DNA of 64,000 nucleotides from Lentimicrobiaceae bacterium (GCA_020636745.1 JACJXH010000002.1:248001-312000), one strand, 5' to 3'; numbered from the stretch's first letter, positions 1 through 9,233 are shown. Notes: a model not told the origin generated them from the sequence alone. Made by a program: numbers and translations.

Positions 1-2
1 CC

Positions 3-1034
3 TACAATGATATTCCTGCCAATCAAACTGACTTCAACCTGGAGCAGTTTTCACTGAGTCAGGATTTGGATGATGTAGTTCCTGTAATGAAGGAAATTCT
101 GGAAATTTCGCCAGACATTAAATTGATGGGAACGCCATGGAGTCCGCCGGCATGGATGAAATCTAACGGTAATCTGAAAGGTGGAAAACTGAAAACAGCC
201 TGTTATGATGTTTATGCCGATTATTTTGTGAAATATATTCAGGAAATGAAAAGCCAGGGTATAGTAATTGATGCTGTTACACCTCAGAATGAACCGCTTT
301 ATTTTACAGCCAATTATCCGTGCATGGAAATGCAGGCCGGTGAACAACTAAATTTTATTAAAAATTCTTTAGGCCCTAAATTTGAGGAAGCAGGGCTGCA
401 AACAAAGATCATATTGTATGATCACAACTGGGACAATCCCCAGTATCCGATATCAATACTTAACGATCCTGAGGTCAAAAAGTATATTGCTGGTTCCGCA
501 TTTCATGCTTATGCCGGCGATGTTAGTGCTATGTCAACCGTGCATAATGCACATCCTGACAAGGATCTCTACTTTACTGAAATTTCAGGGGGTGCATGGG
601 CTTCTGATTTTTCTGACAACCTGATGTGGAACATGCGCAATATCTTTATTGGTACAGCCCGCAACTGGTCAAAAAATGCACTGCTTTGGAATCTGGCTCT
701 CGATCAAAATTACGGGCCTCAGAATAATGGATGTAATAACTGCCGGGGAGTTATTACGATCAGTTCTACCAGTGGTCAGATAACAAAAAATGAGGAGTAT
801 TATTCCATTGCTCATTTCTCAAAATTTGTGAGACCGGGAGCTGTCCGAATTGCAACCACATTGCCCCAATCGCTTTCTGATGTTGGAGTGGTTGGCTTTC
901 AGAATTCAGATGGAAGCAAGGTGCTGGTTGTGTGTAACTACAGCAGCTCAACTCATTCTTTTTCTGTTAGTCAGGGTAAAAATAATTTCAGTTATGCTGT
1001 ACCTCAAAAATCGGTGGCAACTCTTGTCTGGTGA
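3..1034 (+). CDS. GH30-family glycosidase (glucosylceramidase/beta-1,6-glucanase-like), 5' end outside window
   Basis: The reading frame is open from the first base, so the N-terminus lies outside the window. What remains is the C-terminal part of a (beta/alpha)8 barrel followed by the small beta-sandwich typical of GH30. The start YNDIP, the segment TPWSPPAWMKSNG and the pair NEP / TEISGG fit the family. The Glu of NEP (codon at 291-293) is the predicted acid/base and the Glu of TEISGG (codon at 579-581) the predicted nucleophile. The last ~70 residues form the C-terminal sandwich and there is no T9SS tail. GH30 enzymes retain configuration and cut beta-glucosyl or beta-1,6-glucan bonds; the substrate cannot be told from the sequence. 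The signal peptide, if any, is outside the window. A strong hairpin follows the stop. Confidence 0.88.
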   Translation, partial: YNDIPANQTDFNLEQFSLSQDLDDVVPVMKEILEISPDIKLMGTPWSPPAWMKSNGNLKGGKLKTACYDVYADYFVKYIQEMKSQGIVIDAVTPQNEPLYFTANYPCMEMQAGEQLNFIKNSLGPKFEEAGLQTKIILYDHNWDNPQYPISILNDPEVKKYIAGSAFHAYAGDVSAMSTVHNAHPDKDLYFTEISGGAWASDFSDNLMWNMRNIFIGTARNWSKNALLWNLALDQNYGPQNNGCNNCRGVITISSTSGQITKNEEYYSIAHFSKFVRPGAVRIATTLPQSLSDVGVVGFQNSDGSKVLVVCNYSSSTHSFSVSQGKNNFSYAVPQKSVATLVW

Positions 1035-1050
1035 TTTTTCGGAGGATTTA

Positions 1051-1094
1051 AAAAAAAGAGAGATTGCAAGTTCCTGCATCTCTCTTTTTTTTTG
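1051..1094. terminator. Bidirectional terminator between GH30 and lipA
   Basis: A stem AGAGAG(T)TGCA / TGCATCTCTC with a 6-nt loop is flanked by an A-run on the left and a T-run on the right. It can therefore act on both converging transcripts. One base is bulged in the left arm. Confidence 0.8.
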
Positions 1095-1111
1095 AAGCTT
1101 ACCCCAAAAAA

Positions 1112-1972
1112 TTATTTGATGTGTTTTTCGGCATGGTACGATGATCTTACCAATGGCCTGCTTTCAATATGAAGGAATCCTTTTTCAATCCCCCATAGTC
1201 TGTATTTTTCAAATAAATCAGGAGAAATGTAAGCTTCAACCGGTAAATGTTCAAGAGTTGGGCGCAGATATTGGCCAATGGTCATAATCCTGACTCCTGC
1301 CGTTAGCAGGTTATCCATTGTTTCAAGAACCTCGTTTTCGGTTTCGCCAAGGCCTGCCATAATGCCTGATTTGGTTCTTATGCCTGAAGCAGCAAGGTAT
1401 TGAAGCACTTCGAGGCTGCGGTTGTATTGTGCTGCACTGCGCACCTGGGGAGTTAATCTTTTAACAGTTTCCAGATTATGAGAGATTACATCAGGTTTTT
1501 CATTAATAATCATTGCAAGGCAGGATTTATCACCCTTGAAATCTGGGATCAGAACCTCAATGGTTATCCGGGGGTTCGTTTTTTTGATTTCTCTGATGGT
1601 CTTTGCCCAATGCGCAGCACCTCCATCTGGTAAATCATCGCGGTCAACAGAAGTAATGACACAGTGTGTGAGTTTCATCATTTGAATGGAACGGGCAAGC
1701 CTTTCAGGCTCATCCTGGTCAACAGGTAAAGGTTTGCCTGTTTTTGTGGCACAAAACCGGCATGAACGGGTACATATATCGCCCAGTATCATAAAAGTTG
1801 CGGTTCCGGCATTCCAGCATTCGGCCATATTGGGGCAATTTCCACTGCTACAAATGGTGTGTAGCTTGTTGCTTTCCACAATTTCTTTGACTGAAGCAAA
1901 TTTTTTCCCTCCGGGTAATTTTATTTTTAACCAGTCGGGCTTTTTAAGATGTTTTTTTCTCTCTTCTGACAT
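1112..1972 (-). CDS. lipA: Lipoyl synthase LipA
   Basis: This is a radical-SAM enzyme of 286 residues, normal length for LipA. It inserts two sulfurs into protein-bound octanoyl groups to make lipoyl cofactor on 2-oxoacid dehydrogenase and GcvH carrier domains. The auxiliary 4Fe-4S motif CX4CX5C is at C41, C46 and C52. The radical-SAM motif CX3CX2C is at C67, C71 and C74. The conserved RSSY near the C-terminus, which supplies the serine ligand of the auxiliary cluster, is present. The gene is single, converges on the GH30 gene and diverges from manA. No lipB lies in the window. Confidence 0.97.
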   Translation of the reverse strand: MSEERKKHLKKPDWLKIKLPGGKKFASVKEIVESNKLHTICSSGNCPNMAECWNAGTATFMILGDICTRSCRFCATKTGKPLPVDQDEPERLARSIQMMKLTHCVITSVDRDDLPDGGAAHWAKTIREIKKTNPRITIEVLIPDFKGDKSCLAMIINEKPDVISHNLETVKRLTPQVRSAAQYNRSLEVLQYLAASGIRTKSGIMAGLGETENEVLETMDNLLTAGVRIMTIGQYLRPTLEHLPVEAYISPDLFEKYRLWGIEKGFLHIESRPLVRSSYHAEKHIK

Positions 1973-2047
1973 ATACTGGTAATCAGGTAAAACAGACTAT
2001 TACAGCTTTTTAAAAATTTCATAAAAGTATCAAGCCGCTTCTGTTTG

Positions 2048-2055
2048 CAAAGTTA
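2048..2055 (-). promoter_or_regulatory. Possible -7 box for lipA (TAACTTTG)
   Basis: On the minus strand the octamer TAACTTTG matches the Bacteroidetes -7 consensus TAnnTTTG. It lies about 75 bp before the lipA start. No convincing TTG at the -33 position is seen. Confidence 0.35.
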
Positions 2056-2147
2056 CCAATATCTATCTGCCTATTTGAATGATTAAATTTAATTGTATTT
2101 TTACCTCGTTTTCAAACGCTTTTATCGCAATTACGACAGAGAAAGAG

Positions 2148-3140
2148 ATGGAAAATCAACTTTACCCGTTAAAATTTAAACCTGTATTAAAAGATAAAAT
2201 ATGGGGAGGCAGTAAGATTAAATCAGTTCTTGGAATTGATTTTGAACCCTTGCCAAACTGTGGCGAGGCCTGGGTTATGTCTGGTGTTGATGAAAACCAG
2301 ACTGGTATTGTCAATGGTTTTTTAGCCGGAAACGAGTTGAATGAGCTTGTTGAAGTGTATATGGGCGATTTGGTTGGCGATGCTGTTTATGACAGATTCG
2401 GCAATGAATTCCCGATTCTTGTTAAATTTATCGATGCGGCCGATTACCTTTCCATTCAGGTGCATCCTGATGATGCGCTTGCTGCAAAACGAAATATCGG
2501 CTATGGTAAATCTGAAATGTGGTATGTGATTGATGCCGACCCCAATGCTGAGCTCATCAGCGGGTTTAGCCGTAAGGTTGACCAGGCCACCTACTTAAAG
2601 CATCTTGAACAAAAAAGTCTTCGTGAGATTCTGAATTTTGAAAAGGTTGAAAAAGGCGATGTATTTTACATGCCAGCCGGGCGTGTTCACGCATTGGGAC
2701 CGGGCATTTTTTTAGCTGAAATCCAACAAACATCAGATACAACTTATCGCATTTACGATTGGGACAGAGTAGATAGCGAAGGAAAATCACGTGAACTGCA
2801 CATTGAAGAAGCACTGGATGCCATTGACTTTAATGTGTATGACGATTACAAAACGGAGTATGAAGAAAAAAAGAATGGTTCTGCCAATCTGGTAACCAGT
2901 CCTTACTTTACTACCAATGTTATTCAGCTCAATCAGGCACTGGCTAAAGATTACAGTGAGCTTGATTCTTTTGTCATTTATGTTTGCGTTGAAGGCCGCA
3001 TTACGCTGGTGCATAGTGGAAGCGAACAACCTGAAGTAACCTTATCTCAGGGCGAAGCACTGCTTATTCCAGCTGCAATTGATCGTGTTGACCTGATACC
3101 TTCAGTCGTATCAAAAGTTTTAGAAGTATATATTGCCTGA
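2148..3140 (+). CDS. manA: Mannose-6-phosphate isomerase, class I (cupin)
   Basis: The protein is a 330-residue zinc cupin that interconverts fructose-6-phosphate and mannose-6-phosphate, feeding GDP-mannose synthesis. The N-terminus LYPLKFKPVLKDKIWGG, the zinc site QVHPDD (about residue 105) and the segment MPAGRVHALGPG with a downstream EIQQTSDTTYR are characteristic of the short Bacteroidetes form. The ATG at 2148 is chosen because it follows GAAAGAG and starts at the conserved N-terminus; an in-frame start 69 bp upstream would add an unsupported extension. manC, the next enzyme but one in the same route, lies 16 kb away on the same strand. Confidence 0.95.
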   Translation: MENQLYPLKFKPVLKDKIWGGSKIKSVLGIDFEPLPNCGEAWVMSGVDENQTGIVNGFLAGNELNELVEVYMGDLVGDAVYDRFGNEFPILVKFIDAADYLSIQVHPDDALAAKRNIGYGKSEMWYVIDADPNAELISGFSRKVDQATYLKHLEQKSLREILNFEKVEKGDVFYMPAGRVHALGPGIFLAEIQQTSDTTYRIYDWDRVDSEGKSRELHIEEALDAIDFNVYDDYKTEYEEKKNGSANLVTSPYFTTNVIQLNQALAKDYSELDSFVIYVCVEGRITLVHSGSEQPEVTLSQGEALLIPAAIDRVDLIPSVVSKVLEVYIA

Positions 3141-3188
3141 TTCAGGCACCATTTTTGAATACTAACCGGGAACTAAAACAAAAAACAA

Positions 3189-3716
3189 ATGAAAAGAATT
3201 ATTGCATTGCTTTCACTGGCTATCCTATGTTCAGTTGCTTTTGCCCAGGAAACAGAGAATACAGGCAACAAATTGCCTTCGGTAAATGTGAAAAACCTCG
3301 AAGGTCAGATTGTGAATACTGCTGAGCTCTCAAATGATGGGAAACCAATGATTGTAAGCTTTTGGGCTTTATGGTGCAAACCATGTATCAACGAGTTGAC
3401 AACTATTTCTGATGTTTACGAAGACTGGGTGACCGAAACCGGTGTAAAACTGGTTGCGGTTTCTATTGATGATGCCCGCTCTTCTTCAAAAGTTGGCCCC
3501 ACTGTAAATGGTAAGGGCTGGGAATATGAGGTGCTGCTTGATGTGAATGGTGATTTTAAACGTGCCATGAATGTAAACATGATTCCGCACACCTTTCTTA
3601 TCAATGGCAAGGGTGAAATTGTCTGGCAGCATACTTCATTCAGCGAAGGAAGTGAATTACAGCTGATTGATATGGTACGCAAACTCAATGCCGGCGAAGC
3701 CATCGAATCGCATTAG
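3189..3716 (+). CDS. TlpA-like secreted thioredoxin-fold protein
   Basis: A signal peptide (cleavage after ...SVAFA, about residue 19) precedes a TlpA/ResA-type thioredoxin domain. The redox motif WCKPC (C63, C66) lies in FWALWCKPC, and the IPHTFLIN segment contains the cis-proline. Such periplasmic proteins reduce or isomerise disulfides. The gene is first in a co-oriented run with a beta-barrel gene and an Omp28-type lipoprotein gene. The 49-bp gap after manA allows read-through from it. The partner protein is unknown; the context suggests the outer-membrane products downstream. Confidence 0.9.
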   Translation: MKRIIALLSLAILCSVAFAQETENTGNKLPSVNVKNLEGQIVNTAELSNDGKPMIVSFWALWCKPCINELTTISDVYEDWVTETGVKLVAVSIDDARSSSKVGPTVNGKGWEYEVLLDVNGDFKRAMNVNMIPHTFLINGKGEIVWQHTSFSEGSELQLIDMVRKLNAGEAIESH

Positions 3717-3852
3717 GCTTTCTGTTTTCATAAACCAAATCACTTTTCAGGTTGTGCTTTGCCTTCCAATTATTGGCAATGTAATCCTGAATAATGAATT
3801 TGGAATTCACATGATTTCTTCTGACTGTTTAATAACTTAAAATCCGACAAAA

Positions 3853-5529
3853 TTGAAATTAAGATTATTGTTTCCGGTTTTTGTAACGATATTGTTACTT
3901 ACCGGTATTCCGGCAAAAGCCCAGAGCCTGCTGGAAGGTGGAAAAGTTACGGGTAATTTTCAGCTCGATGCACAGGTTTACCAGGCTGATTCAGCTATCG
4001 GAGCCTATGAAGTTGAAGAAAAGATGCGCATGAATGCATTTGCGAACATTTTATATTCCAATGGAAACTTTAATGCCGGTATGCGTTTTGAAACCTACCT
4101 GAATCCGATTCTGGGTTATGATCCCCGTTATAAAGGAAGTGGTGTTCCTTATTGGTTCGGTTCATGGAAAAACGAACAGTTTGAAATTACCGTCGGTAAT
4201 TTTTATGAACAGTTTGGGAGCGGTATGGTTCTGCGTAGCTATGAAGAACGGAACTTGGGGTACGACAATGCTTTCAAGGGTGCCAGGGTTAAGTTTAATC
4301 CATATCGTGGTGTAACCTTAAAAGGGCTGATTGGAACTCAGAGGTTTTTCTGGGAGCAGGGTCCCGGTATTGTTCGCGGCCTTGATGGCGAATTTGCCTT
4401 AAATGATATGTTTGACCCGGAAGGCAAATGCAAAACGCGCCTGACGCTGGGTGGAAGTTTTGTAAGTAAATTTCAAAAAGTTGAAGAGATTACTGCTGGT
4501 CCCGGCGAGCTGCTTAATCTTCCGGCAAATGTAGGTGCCTGGGCTGCCCGTTTTAACATTAACAGTGGCCGGTTTAATTTTGATGGTGAATATGCCAACA
4601 AAATGAATGATCCTACCGAGGTTAATAATTACATTTATAAAAATGGAGAATCCTTGTTGTTTCAGGCTTCTTATTCCCAAAAAGGTCTTGGCGTTATTAT
4701 GTCGGCCAAAAGAACCGACAACATGGGCTATAAATCTAAGCGGACAGAAACCAGCAATTCGCTGGATATCAACTATCTGCCTGCATTAACCAGGCAGCAT
4801 ACCTACAGCTTGTCTGCTATGTATCCTTATGCTACCCAGCCCAATGGCGAAATGGCTCTTCAGGGGCAGATAAACTATAAGATAAAAAAAGGCTCAAAAA
4901 TTGGCGGTAAATACGGAACAGATATTGCTGTGAATTTTTCAAGAATAACCTCAATTAAACGCGAACTCGCTGGCAACGATACGTTACTTTCTCAAAAAGG
5001 AACAAAAGGTTATACATCATCTTTCTTTGCCTTTGGGGATGAATTGTATTTTCAGGATCTGAATATTGAAATTCAGCGCAAATTTAACAGCAAGTTTAAA
5101 GTATTGCTTTCATATGTGAACCTGAATTATAATATCGATGTGATCGAAGGTCATCCGGGAGAGCCGACTGTAAAGGCCCATGTGATCATTGCTGATATGA
5201 CCTATAAGTTTAATCAGTCAAATGCCATTAAAGTTGAGTTGCAACACCTGGCAACCAAACAGGATGATGGAGATTGGATGCAGTTTATGGCTGAATACAC
5301 CATCGCGCCAAAATGGTTCTTTACCTTTGCCGATATGTATAACTATGGTAATGATGACAAGGACAGGCAGTTTCATTATCCGACATTAGCAATGGGATAT
5401 ACTCAGGGCTCAAACCGTTTGTCTTTAACCTACGGAAAGCAGCGCGAAGGAATTGTTTGTGTGGGTGGTGTTTGCCGCACTGTTCCGGCTTCCAACGGAT
5501 TAACACTTACTCTTACCAGTGCATTTTAG
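3853..5529 (+). CDS. Predicted outer-membrane beta-barrel protein (DUF6029-like)
   Basis: The 558-residue protein begins with a signal peptide (to about residue 23, ...IPAKAQ). It continues as alternating beta-strand sequence rich in aromatic residues and ends in LTLTLTSAF, a terminal-Phe ending typical of barrel proteins. It resembles the DUF6029 family of Bacteroidetes; that assignment is from memory of the family's pattern. The start codon is TTG, chosen because it opens the signal peptide and no ATG lies nearby. It sits between the TlpA-like gene and the Omp28-like gene. Two cysteines near the C-terminus (VCVGGVC) could form a disulfide handled by those neighbours. Function unknown. Confidence 0.75.
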   Translation: MKLRLLFPVFVTILLLTGIPAKAQSLLEGGKVTGNFQLDAQVYQADSAIGAYEVEEKMRMNAFANILYSNGNFNAGMRFETYLNPILGYDPRYKGSGVPYWFGSWKNEQFEITVGNFYEQFGSGMVLRSYEERNLGYDNAFKGARVKFNPYRGVTLKGLIGTQRFFWEQGPGIVRGLDGEFALNDMFDPEGKCKTRLTLGGSFVSKFQKVEEITAGPGELLNLPANVGAWAARFNINSGRFNFDGEYANKMNDPTEVNNYIYKNGESLLFQASYSQKGLGVIMSAKRTDNMGYKSKRTETSNSLDINYLPALTRQHTYSLSAMYPYATQPNGEMALQGQINYKIKKGSKIGGKYGTDIAVNFSRITSIKRELAGNDTLLSQKGTKGYTSSFFAFGDELYFQDLNIEIQRKFNSKFKVLLSYVNLNYNIDVIEGHPGEPTVKAHVIIADMTYKFNQSNAIKVELQHLATKQDDGDWMQFMAEYTIAPKWFFTFADMYNYGNDDKDRQFHYPTLAMGYTQGSNRLSLTYGKQREGIVCVGGVCRTVPASNGLTLTLTSAF

Positions 5530-5556
5530 GCGTAAATCATTAAAGAAAGCTTGAAA

Positions 5557-6423
5557 ATGAAAAATATAAAAACCTTTATTTCAAAACCATTAGTAGCAAT
5601 CGCTTTTGGATTTTTCCTGCTGAATGGATGTGATAAAATTGACGAACCTTACACCAAAAAAATTGACATTGGCGACACTTCTTCGGTTGCTGTGAAACGT
5701 GTTTTGCTCGAAGATTATACAGGTCACACCTGCGTAAATTGTCCGAAAGCTGCAAAAATAGCCCATGATTTAAAAGAAACATACGGCGACAGGTTGGTTG
5801 TAATTGCGGTACATGCCGGAGGATTTGCCAATCCTACAGCAGGCGGTGATTTTACCTACGACTTCAGAACTACTGCCGGTACTGACTGGGATAGTTTTTT
5901 TGGAATTAGTAATGTAGGTAATCCCAATGGAATGGTCAACAGGAAGGGTTTCCCAGGTAATCATATTTTGTCTCCGTCAGCCTGGGCCGGGGCTATTGGT
6001 TCAGCCCTGCAGGAAACTCCTGTTATTGATATAACCATTGAAAACTCCTATACTGAAGCAACAAGAAATTTGTCGGCTAAGGTTACGACTACTTTCCTTT
6101 CTGCGGTGGATAGAAATTTGAAAATTGCAGTTGTTCTGACCGAAAGTGGCATTGTTAAACCTCAGCGGAATAACGATAACACCATTGGACCAGTGCCTGT
6201 TATCAGCGATTATGAACATTCACATGTGTTACGCGGTGCAATCAGCACTACCTGGGGCAGTGTAATTGAAAACAGTAGCTCAACTTTTCCTTCTTCTGTT
6301 GACAATACTTTTACTAAAAGTCTCAATGCTGAATATGTTCCGGAAAATTGCGCTGTAGTGGCCTTTGTATATGATGATGATACAAAAGAAGTGTTACAGG
6401 TTGCTGAAGCTGAAGTCATTTAG
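5557..6423 (+). CDS. Omp28-related lipoprotein with thioredoxin-like CxxC
   Basis: A lipoprotein signal with lipobox LLNGC (Cys25) precedes a domain beginning VLLEDYTGHTCVNCP. This is the hallmark of the Omp28/thioredoxin-like surface proteins of Bacteroidetes; C59 and C62 form a CxxC pair. The N-terminal half has a thioredoxin-like layout (VVIAVHAGGF, NPNGMVNRKG); the C-terminal half is a beta-rich domain. An in-frame TTG six bases upstream is also possible, but the ATG is preferred. It is last in the TlpA-barrel-Omp28 run and ends at a strong terminator. Omp28 proteins are surface antigens of uncertain role. Confidence 0.88.
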   Translation: MKNIKTFISKPLVAIAFGFFLLNGCDKIDEPYTKKIDIGDTSSVAVKRVLLEDYTGHTCVNCPKAAKIAHDLKETYGDRLVVIAVHAGGFANPTAGGDFTYDFRTTAGTDWDSFFGISNVGNPNGMVNRKGFPGNHILSPSAWAGAIGSALQETPVIDITIENSYTEATRNLSAKVTTTFLSAVDRNLKIAVVLTESGIVKPQRNNDNTIGPVPVISDYEHSHVLRGAISTTWGSVIENSSSTFPSSVDNTFTKSLNAEYVPENCAVVAFVYDDDTKEVLQVAEAEVI

Positions 6424-6442
6424 CAGGCACATAATCAATCCT

Positions 6443-6480
6443 AAAAAAAGCTGCAACCAATCTGTTGCAGCTTTTTTTAT
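6443..6480. terminator. Bidirectional terminator after the Omp28 gene
   Basis: Perfect stem GCTGCAAC / GTTGCAGC with a 6-nt loop and A/T runs on both sides. It serves the Omp28 transcript and the converging DUF3267 gene, whose stop lies within the T-run. Confidence 0.85.
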
Positions 6481-7112
6481 AAGCTTCCCTTGCTCTTACC
6501 GTAAAAATAAGACACTTTATTTACTTTATCATCCCAGGTTACAACTGTTTTATCCTTATGAGAATACGAATAGCTGAGCATGGCAAAATCGCCTCCGCAG
6601 AAAGCGGTATGTGTTAATAATAAGCCCAGTGCCGCATATATCTGATATCCTGATGTAAATGGAATGAATAGTAATATGGCCATACTTATGAACGAAATGG
6701 GAGCAAGGGCAATAAATATCAGCTCTCTGCTACTCGTTACAAACCGATGGGCCATGGCCATAAAAACCATTTTTTTAAAATCCGCATCAAAAGTGACTTC
6801 CTTTGCGCCACATATACGGTAAGCAACAGCATGTATGTATTCGTGCAGCGGAATAAGCAGAAATGCAAATGCAAATCCAAGCCCCGTATAGCCAAGAGCC
6901 TTGCTGGTTTCCATTTGCTGGCTTGCAATACTTTTACCAATCAAACCTCCCATTAAAGCCAGCAGAATGATGTTTATCGCAAAGTAGATGATGGGCCATA
7001 AGCTATATTGGTACAAGTACTTCCTGACAAAAGGCAACAAATCCTTGTGTTCAAGCTTATCGAGCAATAAATAGCCTTCGCTTTCGAGGTTTTCAGGTGT
7101 GAGTTTCAACAT
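6477..7112 (-). CDS. DUF3267 membrane protein, putative zinc metalloprotease
   Basis: The 211-residue protein has about four hydrophobic segments (residues ~38-58, 75-90, 120-140, 148-165). A zincin motif HEYIH (H90, E91, H94) sits at the end of the second. This is the layout of DUF3267, described as a putative zincin peptidase related to site-2-type membrane proteases. The motif is intact, so activity is plausible, but no substrate is known. It is a lone gene converging on the Omp28 run, and its transcript should end at the shared hairpin. Confidence 0.8.
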   Translation of the reverse strand: MLKLTPENLESEGYLLLDKLEHKDLLPFVRKYLYQYSLWPIIYFAINIILLALMGGLIGKSIASQQMETSKALGYTGLGFAFAFLLIPLHEYIHAVAYRICGAKEVTFDADFKKMVFMAMAHRFVTSSRELIFIALAPISFISMAILLFIPFTSGYQIYAALGLLLTHTAFCGGDFAMLSYSYSHKDKTVVTWDDKVNKVSYFYGKSKGSL

Positions 7113-7304
7113 GGATACATTGTAATTCGTTGGTTACTAAAATATTGAAAAGATAATTTTAACAGATGGGGCTTACTGATGTAACTCATGCTTTAAAATG
7201 TCAAAATTAATGATGAAACAACTAAAATACCATGACTGCTGACCGGAAAACATGTGAACGCTTAAAATATTTTTATCTCGTATGATATTGAATACTAAAC
7301 TCTC

Positions 7305-7312
7305 TACCTTTG
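7305..7312 (+). promoter_or_regulatory. -7 box upstream of the carboxyltransferase gene (TACCTTTG)
   Basis: TACCTTTG is a full match to TAnnTTTG and lies 80 bp before the chosen ATG. The -33 element at the expected 20-bp distance is only TATG, so promoter strength is uncertain. Confidence 0.45.
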
Positions 7313-7392
7313 CATTGTTATTTTTATAACAACCGAAATTGTCAGAAAAATACGAACACAAACTACATCAATCAACATATACTAATTTTAAT

Positions 7393-9123
7393 ATGGGTAA
7401 GAGGTTATTAATCAGGGATTTGACGCTTAGAGACGGGCAGCAGTCGTTATTTGCAACACGCATGTCACAAAAGCAGGTTGAGCGTGTATTGCCATTGTAT
7501 CGCGAAGCCAACTTCTATGCAATGGAAGTATGGGGAGGGGCCGTTCCTGATTCTATCATGCGGTATCTTAATGAAAATCCCTGGCACCGGTTGGAAACAA
7601 TCAAAGAGCAGATTGGCGATATTTCAAAACTTACGGCTTTATCCCGCGGGCGTAATCTTTTTGGTTATAATCCCTATCCTGATGATGTTATTGATGGCTT
7701 TAACCGCAATGCCATCAGGTCAGGCATCGGCATTATGCGTATTTTCGATGCATTAAATGATACCGATAATATTGGGTCCACCATTAAATCGGTGAAAGAA
7801 AATGGCGGTCTGGCCGATTGCGCTGTGTGCTATACTGTTGATCCTTATTTTTCACGATTCGAGAAATTTAAGGCATTACTGCATGCCAAGCCGATTAATA
7901 CAAGAATTTTTACCGATGAGTATTACCTGAATCTTGCGTTGAAATTTCAGGAAATGGGTGCTGATATGGTCTCGATTAAAGATATGGCTGGTTTAATTCC
8001 TCCGGTCAGAGCAGGCAGACTAGTCAGACTTTTCAAGAAAAACCTCTCAGTGCCGGTTGATTTTCATACACACTGTACACCCGGATACGGCCTTGCTTCA
8101 ACGCTGATGGCTATTGTGAACGGAGTTGACGTTGTTGATACCAATATTATGACTTTTGCAGGTGGCCCGGCTGCTACTTCCTATGAAATTATCCAGATTT
8201 TCTGTGATAAAATGGGAATTGAAACAGGGGTCAACAGGCATGCTGTTGTGCAGATTGATACAATTTTAAGAGAAATCCGGCTTGAGCTGGCCGAATTCGA
8301 TTCTTATAAGCAATTCCCCCGCGAATTTGATATTTCGAAAGATAAACTTCCGCGTGATATTGATGAATTGTTTGAGCTGGCCATCGCTTATGCCAAATCT
8401 GATAAAGAGGAAGACTTACTGAATAGTTGTTCTGCAATTGAACGTTACTTTAATTTTCCGGAACCCGATGAGAAGGTTAAGGAAGCTGAGGTGCCGGGTG
8501 GTATGTATACCAATATGCTGGCGCAACTAAAGCAGTTGAAACTTGAAAAACTATTGCCCCGTACGCTCGAACTTATCCCGTCTGTAAGGATGGATGCGGG
8601 CTGTCCGCCATTGGTTACACCAACCAGTCAGATTGTGGGTGCACAGGCTGTGAATTGTGCCATTGATGAATCAAAGGGTTTGCCATTGTATACATCAAAA
8701 TCAATTCAATTTGTAAATCTTGTAAAAGGGGTTTATGGAAAAACTCCTATGGCTGTTGACCCTGAGTTCAGATTTAAAATTGCTGGAGTGAAGGAAGAAA
8801 CACCTTACGATACCAGATTTTATAAGCGACAGGAAAATACCGTGTTTCATGAGTATGGCGGTGTGAAACTTGCTGCTGACGAAAAAGAAGAATTATTGCT
8901 TGAACTTTTTCCGGCAGTTGCAACCGAGTTTCTAAAACGTCGTGTTGAGCAGACCTATCTTGATGAAATTCACAAGGTTGAGGAAGAAAAGCGCCGTAAG
9001 TTTGAAGCTGAAAAAAAGGCATATGATGATTTAACTCCTGAACAAAAACGTGAAAGACTGTTGGACGGATTATATCATTACAACTGGACTTCAGACGATG
9101 GGACAGCTTTAGGACATTCCTGA
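7393..9123 (+). CDS. Carboxyltransferase subunit of a biotin-dependent (de)carboxylase (OadA/PycB-like), no biotin domain
   Basis: The N-terminal ~300 residues are an HMGL-like TIM barrel: IRDLTLRDGQQS (metal-binding Asp14), KDMAGLIPP (Lys) and HTHCTPG (metal-binding His). The middle carries the conserved PycA/OadA carboxylase domain (EVPGGMYTNML, PTSQIVGAQA). The enzyme would transfer carboxyl between biotin and oxaloacetate/pyruvate. It ends about residue 576 in a charged, coiled-coil-like tail and has no MKM biotin site, so the biotin carrier must be a separate protein; none lies in the window. The ATG is preferred over a TTG 54 bases upstream because family N-termini begin near RDLTLRDG. 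Oxaloacetate decarboxylase alpha and pyruvate carboxylase B cannot be separated here. Confidence 0.9.
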   Translation: MGKRLLIRDLTLRDGQQSLFATRMSQKQVERVLPLYREANFYAMEVWGGAVPDSIMRYLNENPWHRLETIKEQIGDISKLTALSRGRNLFGYNPYPDDVIDGFNRNAIRSGIGIMRIFDALNDTDNIGSTIKSVKENGGLADCAVCYTVDPYFSRFEKFKALLHAKPINTRIFTDEYYLNLALKFQEMGADMVSIKDMAGLIPPVRAGRLVRLFKKNLSVPVDFHTHCTPGYGLASTLMAIVNGVDVVDTNIMTFAGGPAATSYEIIQIFCDKMGIETGVNRHAVVQIDTILREIRLELAEFDSYKQFPREFDISKDKLPRDIDELFELAIAYAKSDKEEDLLNSCSAIERYFNFPEPDEKVKEAEVPGGMYTNMLAQLKQLKLEKLLPRTLELIPSVRMDAGCPPLVTPTSQIVGAQAVNCAIDESKGLPLYTSKSIQFVNLVKGVYGKTPMAVDPEFRFKIAGVKEETPYDTRFYKRQENTVFHEYGGVKLAADEKEELLLELFPAVATEFLKRRVEQTYLDEIHKVEEEKRRKFEAEKKAYDDLTPEQKRERLLDGLYHYNWTSDDGTALGHS

Positions 9124-9179
9124 AAAAGCGGGCTCTTCTTGCCGGCAAAAAAGTTCAATATTCTGAACAGATGATAATA

Positions 9180-9215
9180 AAAGTGCCTGCATTTGATTCA
9201 TCATGCAGGCACTTT
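9180..9215. terminator. Hairpin between the carboxyltransferase and MORN-like genes
   Basis: A perfect 13-bp stem AAAGTGCCTGCAT / ATGCAGGCACTTT with a 10-nt loop lies between convergent genes. No long T-run follows on either side, so termination is inferred from stem strength and position. Confidence 0.7.
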
Positions 9216-9233
9216 CAATATCTATTATTTCAT

